This document shows, in pieces, positions 60,391-64,000 of a stretch of DNA of 64,000 bases. The notes beneath the pieces are model-generated. The model did no database searches. It saw nothing but the letters and a program-made list of their open reading frames with translations, and was not told where the DNA came from. Each line of letters opens with the position of its first letter. Within the stretch, counting starts at the first letter, position 1. The position numbers were made by a program, and so were the translations under genes. The stretch covers positions 1 to 64,000 of the forward strand of contig CALMSX010000028.1 of the NCBI GenBank assembly GCA_937872515.1, in the 5' to 3' direction. This DNA comes from an uncultured Bacteroidota bacterium (GTDB lineage: Bacteria; Bacteroidota; Bacteroidia; Chitinophagales; Saprospiraceae).

Positions 60391-61558
60391 TTTTTGCTTC
60401 CATTGCTTTGAGCTCTATCCTTTCTGCCTCCGCCTGCTCTGCATTGCGACTCACACTCAGGATAATGCCAAGTGAAATACTGGTAAACAACAAAGAAGTA
60501 CCTCCCATACTGATGAGCGGAAGGGTCAATCCCGTTGCAGGCACCAACTGCACCGATACGCTGATATTGGCAAAGGCCTGAACCACGAGATTGAGACACA
60601 AACCCATGGCCAGTATGGCCCCAAAGGCCCGGGGGCTTTTGGTCACAATATGAATGCATCGTATTAATAACCACAGATACAACCACAACACCAAAAGGCC
60701 CCCTATTACGCCATATTCTTCACAAATAATGGCATAAATGCAATCGGCATAGGCATACGGCAAGTGATTGCGCTGGATGCTGTTGCCCGGACCAACGCCA
60801 AACACCTTTCCTGAGGCGATGGCTATTTTGGATTGTTGTATCTGGTATACTTCGTCTGATGAATTTAAAAATGTTTTTACCCTGGTTTCCCATGTTTTAC
60901 TTCTCACAAACTCTGGATTGGCCAGTCCAATCTTATAGATGGCAAAGCCGGTAAGTAAGCCACTCATGATGAGAAGGAAGACATACTTAAGAGAGATCCT
61001 ACCAATAAACATCAAAGTGATGCTGGTGACAAACAACAAGGCTGCCGTTGATAAGTTGGCTGGAGCAATCAAGCCACAGATCAAAATAACCGGTAAAATA
61101 ATGGGTAAAAATGCACTCTTAAAGTCCTTGATGTACTCCTGTTTGGTAGCCAGTGATTTGGCCAGAAACAAGATAAGCGCTATCTCTGCAAAGTCAGATG
61201 TCTGGAAAGTTTTGTCGATCCAGGGAATGGTGATCCATCTTCTGGCCTCATTCATTTCTGTACCAAAAAACATGGTATAAATCAACAAAGGAACCGACAA
61301 AGCAATGAGGTAAGGTGCTAATCTGGCATACTTTTGGTAGTCTAAGCGGTAGCATAACCACATAAGCAAAAGACCAGAGGATAAAAACATAAATTGCTGC
61401 ACCAGGTAATACTCTGTATTTCCTTCGCGCAGCTTAAACGCCATACTTCCGGCTGCACTGTACACAGCCAGCAGGGAGAAGAGTGACAGCAATGCCACAA
61501 TAAGCCAAATGGCCCTATCTCCTCTTAGTTGATGATATAGTTGTATTACGTTTGTCAA
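60374..61558 (-). CDS. ftsW: FtsW, SEDS-family septal peptidoglycan polymerase
   Basis: 394 aa with ten hydrophobic helices. SEDS features: YQKYARLAPYLIAL, RRWITIPWIDKTFQTSDFAE, the GPGNSIQRNHLPYAYADCIY loop with EEYG after it, and VQLVPATGLTLPLISMGGTS near the end. It polymerises glycan at the septum with a class B PBP. The C-terminal tail (EAERIELKAMEAKNES) is longer than the family norm. 57 bases follow murD. Confidence 0.97.
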   Translation of the reverse strand: MTNVIQLYHQLRGDRAIWLIVALLSLFSLLAVYSAAGSMAFKLREGNTEYYLVQQFMFLSSGLLLMWLCYRLDYQKYARLAPYLIALSVPLLIYTMFFGTEMNEARRWITIPWIDKTFQTSDFAEIALILFLAKSLATKQEYIKDFKSAFLPIILPVILICGLIAPANLSTAALLFVTSITLMFIGRISLKYVFLLIMSGLLTGFAIYKIGLANPEFVRSKTWETRVKTFLNSSDEVYQIQQSKIAIASGKVFGVGPGNSIQRNHLPYAYADCIYAIICEEYGVIGGLLVLWLYLWLLIRCIHIVTKSPRAFGAILAMGLCLNLVVQAFANISVSVQLVPATGLTLPLISMGGTSLLFTSISLGIILSVSRNAEQAEAERIELKAMEAKNESSN

Positions 61559-61615
61559 TGTAGTTTTCTTACCTTTTATATTTTTGGTTGTCCCTCTCTC
61601 GAAAAATAATCCCGA

Positions 61616-62926
61616 TTACAAGGACATGACCATTTGTTTAAACTGATCGCCGCGGTCCATGTAGTTTTTAAACAGGTCAAAACTTGCACAAGCAGGAGAC
61701 AACAAAACAATGTCACCCTCTTCTGCCAATTGGCCGGCCTTCATGACCGCGTCTTTTATTGAATTGGTTTCTACCATTTGGGCCACCTTTCCTTTGAAAG
61801 CTTTTACCAATTTGGTATTGTCAACGCCCATACAAACCAGGGCTTTTACTTTTTCTCTTACCAGTGAATCTATGGCGCTGTAGTCATTGCCTTTGTCTGT
61901 ACCTCCGGCTATCCACACCACGGGTCTATCCATGGCTTCCAGTGCATAATAAACAGAATCTACGTTGGTTGCCTTGCTGTCATTGATGTATTCTACCCCA
62001 TTTACAGTGGCCACCGGTTCGAGCCTGTGTGCCAGGTTGCGGAAGGTAGCCAGACCATGGGCTATTTTTTCTTCGCTAATGCCCATCAATCTGCAGGCTT
62101 CAACAGCACACCTCGCATTGAAACGATTGTGCCTGCCTTTGATGGTAAGCTCAAAATTGCGACCACTTAAGTCTCTGACCCCATCGAGGTAGTCATCTGC
62201 TTTTATTTCAATGACCCGTCCGTTTAAAGTGTGTTGGCCCCTGTATTTCAGCATTTCCTCATCATCCCCATTGATGATAAAATAATCATCCTTGTCCTGG
62301 TTTTGGTTGATCCTGAATTTGGAGGCTACATAGTTCTCCATCTTGTAATCGTACCGATCCAGGTGATCGGGTGTAATATTGAGTAAAATGGAAATATGAG
62401 GTTTGAAGCTGTCTATGTCATCCAATTGAAAACTGCTGACTTCAAGCACCACCACATCATCCGGACTGCCGGCAACATAACCGGCAAAACTGTCTCCATA
62501 GTTTCCGGCCAAACCTGCTTTCAGGCCCGCCGCATTGAGTAGGTGGTATAAAAGTCCCGAAGTTGTAGTTTTCCCGTTGCTTCCTGTGATGGCAATCATC
62601 GTCCCTTTGTAGTGTAAGGCTGCAAACTCAATTTCTGAGATCACCCTTAACCCGGCACGTCTGATTGTTTGCATCACCATTGATCCCTCAGGAACTCCGG
62701 GACTTTTTAAAACCAAACCAACATTACTCAATGTATCAATATGATGACCCCCTTCTTCGTAAAGGATCTTATTGATGTCTAATACTTCTTTATATTTATC
62801 AGGAATGATGCTTCCATCACTCACGAATACGTCGTAATTCAATTTTTTGGCCAGAACCGCTGCTCCGGTTCCGCTCTCCCCCGATCCTATGATCAGGATT
62901 TTTTTATCTGTAAGTCCGTCTATCAT
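61616..62926 (-). CDS. murD: UDP-N-acetylmuramoylalanine--D-glutamate ligase
   Basis: 436 aa Mur ligase adding D-Glu to UDP-MurNAc-L-Ala. IIGSGESGTGAAVLAKKLNY opens the uridine-binding domain, AITGSNGKTTTSGLLYHLL is the ATP P-loop, NITPDHLDRYDYKMENY the central signature and EPVATVNGVEYINDSKATNV the start of the C-terminal domain. One base separates it from mraY. Confidence 0.98.
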   Translation of the reverse strand: MIDGLTDKKILIIGSGESGTGAAVLAKKLNYDVFVSDGSIIPDKYKEVLDINKILYEEGGHHIDTLSNVGLVLKSPGVPEGSMVMQTIRRAGLRVISEIEFAALHYKGTMIAITGSNGKTTTSGLLYHLLNAAGLKAGLAGNYGDSFAGYVAGSPDDVVVLEVSSFQLDDIDSFKPHISILLNITPDHLDRYDYKMENYVASKFRINQNQDKDDYFIINGDDEEMLKYRGQHTLNGRVIEIKADDYLDGVRDLSGRNFELTIKGRHNRFNARCAVEACRLMGISEEKIAHGLATFRNLAHRLEPVATVNGVEYINDSKATNVDSVYYALEAMDRPVVWIAGGTDKGNDYSAIDSLVREKVKALVCMGVDNTKLVKAFKGKVAQMVETNSIKDAVMKAGQLAEEGDIVLLSPACASFDLFKNYMDRGDQFKQMVMSL

Positions 62927-62927
62927 C

Positions 62928-64000
62928 TTACCTCACTTTTAAGGTAATGATGGTTAGCAGGCCGAGTACGGTACCAATGATCCAAAAGCGCACTGCTATT
63001 TTTGCTTCGTGCATGCCTTCTTTTTGGAAGTGGTGGTGGAGGGGCGACATCTTTAGGATGCGTCTGCCTTCTCCGTATTTCTTTTTTGTATATTTAAAGT
63101 AGCTCACCTGCAACATGACCGACAGGTTTTCTACCAAAAAAATGCCGCATAAAATGGGAATAAGTAATTCTTTTCTCAGCAACAAAGCCATTACGGCGAT
63201 GATGCCTCCAATGGTCAAACTTCCTGTATCTCCCATAAACACTTTAGCAGGGTAGCTGTTGTGCCATAAAAATCCAATACAACCACCCAAAAAACAAGCC
63301 GCAAAAATTACCAATTCAGCGGTATCGGGTATGTAAAAAATATTGAGATAATCCGCTATAATGGTATTGCCGCTTACGTAAGCCATAATGGCTAAAACAG
63401 TAGCTATGATGGCCGATGTTCCTGCCGCCAGTCCGTCTAAGCCATCCGTCAGATTGGCCGCATTCGACACAGCAGTGATTATAAAGACCACAATCACAAT
63501 AAAAACAAACCAAAGAAAATTATCTGCATTGTCGCCCATAAAGGAAACCAGACTCTTGTAATCTAAGCTGTTGTCTTTAAAAAAAGGAACATTGGTCAAT
63601 GTAGTTTTCACATAGGCCATTTCTACTCTTTGTGGCGCTGCATTGACAGCCGGCATGATGGTAGAATATTGTTTTACTACTTCATACCCTCCGGCCTTTG
63701 CTTCATCCAATGTCATCCTGACCGTGATGTCTTCATGCCAAAGCATGATCATGCCCACAAAAACACCCAACACTACCTGGCCAATGATTTTGGTGGTACT
63801 CTTGAGTCCTTCTTTGTTTTTCTTAAATACTTTTATGTAATCATCTGCAAATCCAATCAGCATAAGCCAAATGGTGCTGATGAGCATCGTTACGATGTAA
63901 ATATTGTTGAGTCGGGCAAAAAGTAAACAGGGAATTACTATGGCGAGGATGATGATAAAACCACCCATCGTTGGTGTACCTTCCTTTTCTTTCTGACCTT
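62928..64000 (-). CDS. mraY: Phospho-MurNAc-pentapeptide translocase, 5' partial
   Basis: Cut by the right edge; the frame continues past the window ([13 protein letters not shown] precedes the first internal Met). MraY makes lipid I in the inner membrane. Catalytic segments visible: [42 protein letters not shown] and [11 protein letters not shown]. Between the first and second motifs is a longer loop of roughly 70-80 residues ([14 protein letters not shown] to [10 protein letters not shown] region), typical of Bacteroidota. First visible gene of the cluster. Confidence 0.97.
   Translation of the reverse strand, partial: GQKEKEGTPTMGGFIIILAIVIPCLLFARLNNIYIVTMLISTIWLMLIGFADDYIKVFKKNKEGLKSTTKIIGQVVLGVFVGMIMLWHEDITVRMTLDEAKAGGYEVVKQYSTIMPAVNAAPQRVEMAYVKTTLTNVPFFKDNSLDYKSLVSFMGDNADNFLWFVFIVIVVFIITAVSNAANLTDGLDGLAAGTSAIIATVLAIMAYVSGNTIIADYLNIFYIPDTAELVIFAACFLGGCIGFLWHNSYPAKVFMGDTGSLTIGGIIAVMALLLRKELLIPILCGIFLVENLSVMLQVSYFKYTKKKYGEGRRILKMSPLHHHFQKEGMHEAKIAVRFWIIGTVLGLLTIITLKVR

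Overview
The window looks like a chromosomal segment of a Bacteroidota bacterium, most likely of the Saprospiria. The evidence is: TAnnTTTG-type -7 promoter boxes in front of many genes and little Shine-Dalgarno signal; an ECF sigma / FecR (DUF4974) / TonB-receptor triad; a batABCD-type operon; a surface protein with SprB-like repeats and a gliding-type (type B) T9SS sorting domain; and dockerin-like repeats of the kind common in Saprospiraceae. Genus-level placement is not possible from sequence reading alone. Genes are dense; the longest gene-free stretch is 53914-54209 (296 bp, two hairpin terminators). I found no tRNA, rRNA, CRISPR array, insertion sequence or prophage.

Layout. 1-5.9 kb: end of a secreted LTD/MopE-motif protein, a ferredoxin-NADP reductase, a small lipoprotein, a half-size methylmalonyl-CoA mutase-like protein, a lone MoxR ATPase and an MbnP-type lipoprotein. 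5.9-10 kb: sigma factor, FecR anti-sigma and TonB receptor. 10-11.6 kb: an overlapping DinB / TetR / thioesterase operon with a palindromic operator at its promoter. 11.6-18.5 kb: PhoD-like phosphatase, Hsp20, TauE/SafE transporter, DUF4442 protein, rfbC-rfbD, odhB, transaldolase-type aldolase. 18526-18617 (minus strand) is an SRP RNA gene (ffs) with a GAAA tetraloop. 18.7-21 kb: SGNH-like protein plus MBOAT acyltransferase. 21.3-32.4 kb: a large Bat operon (MoxR, a DUF3298-like secreted protein, DUF58, DUF4381-like, BatA, a BatB-BatC fusion, a one-domain BatD-like protein, BatD) followed by a frameshifted T9SS surface protein. 32.4-36.2 kb: a secreted sugar-oxidation/keto-glycoside pair. 36.4-45 kb: aminotransferase, small stress/unknown proteins, a DUF2911-TPR protein, a DUF1508-OmpA fusion, ClpB. 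45-54 kb: thioredoxin-dockerin fusion, Tex, CMD-family protein, a protease-like/beta-barrel protein, fumarylacetoacetase, NhaC antiporter. 54.2-64 kb (minus strand): the dcw division and cell-wall cluster mraY-murD-ftsW-murG-murC-ftsQ-ftsA-ftsZ, with mraY cut by the right edge.

How the parts work together. The dcw genes form one tightly packed unit making and translocating lipid II and building the Z-ring. The Bat operon is a membrane MoxR/VWA chaperone-like system whose target is unknown; this copy carries extra members and a fusion. The sigma/FecR/TonB triad is a cell-surface signalling and uptake unit, and the MbnP-like lipoprotein just upstream hints at a metal-related substrate. No single clearly new defence or mobile system is visible. 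The best leads are the expanded Bat operon, the TetR operator logic, the atypical SRP RNA loop, the probable leaderless promoters, and several unusual domain fusions.
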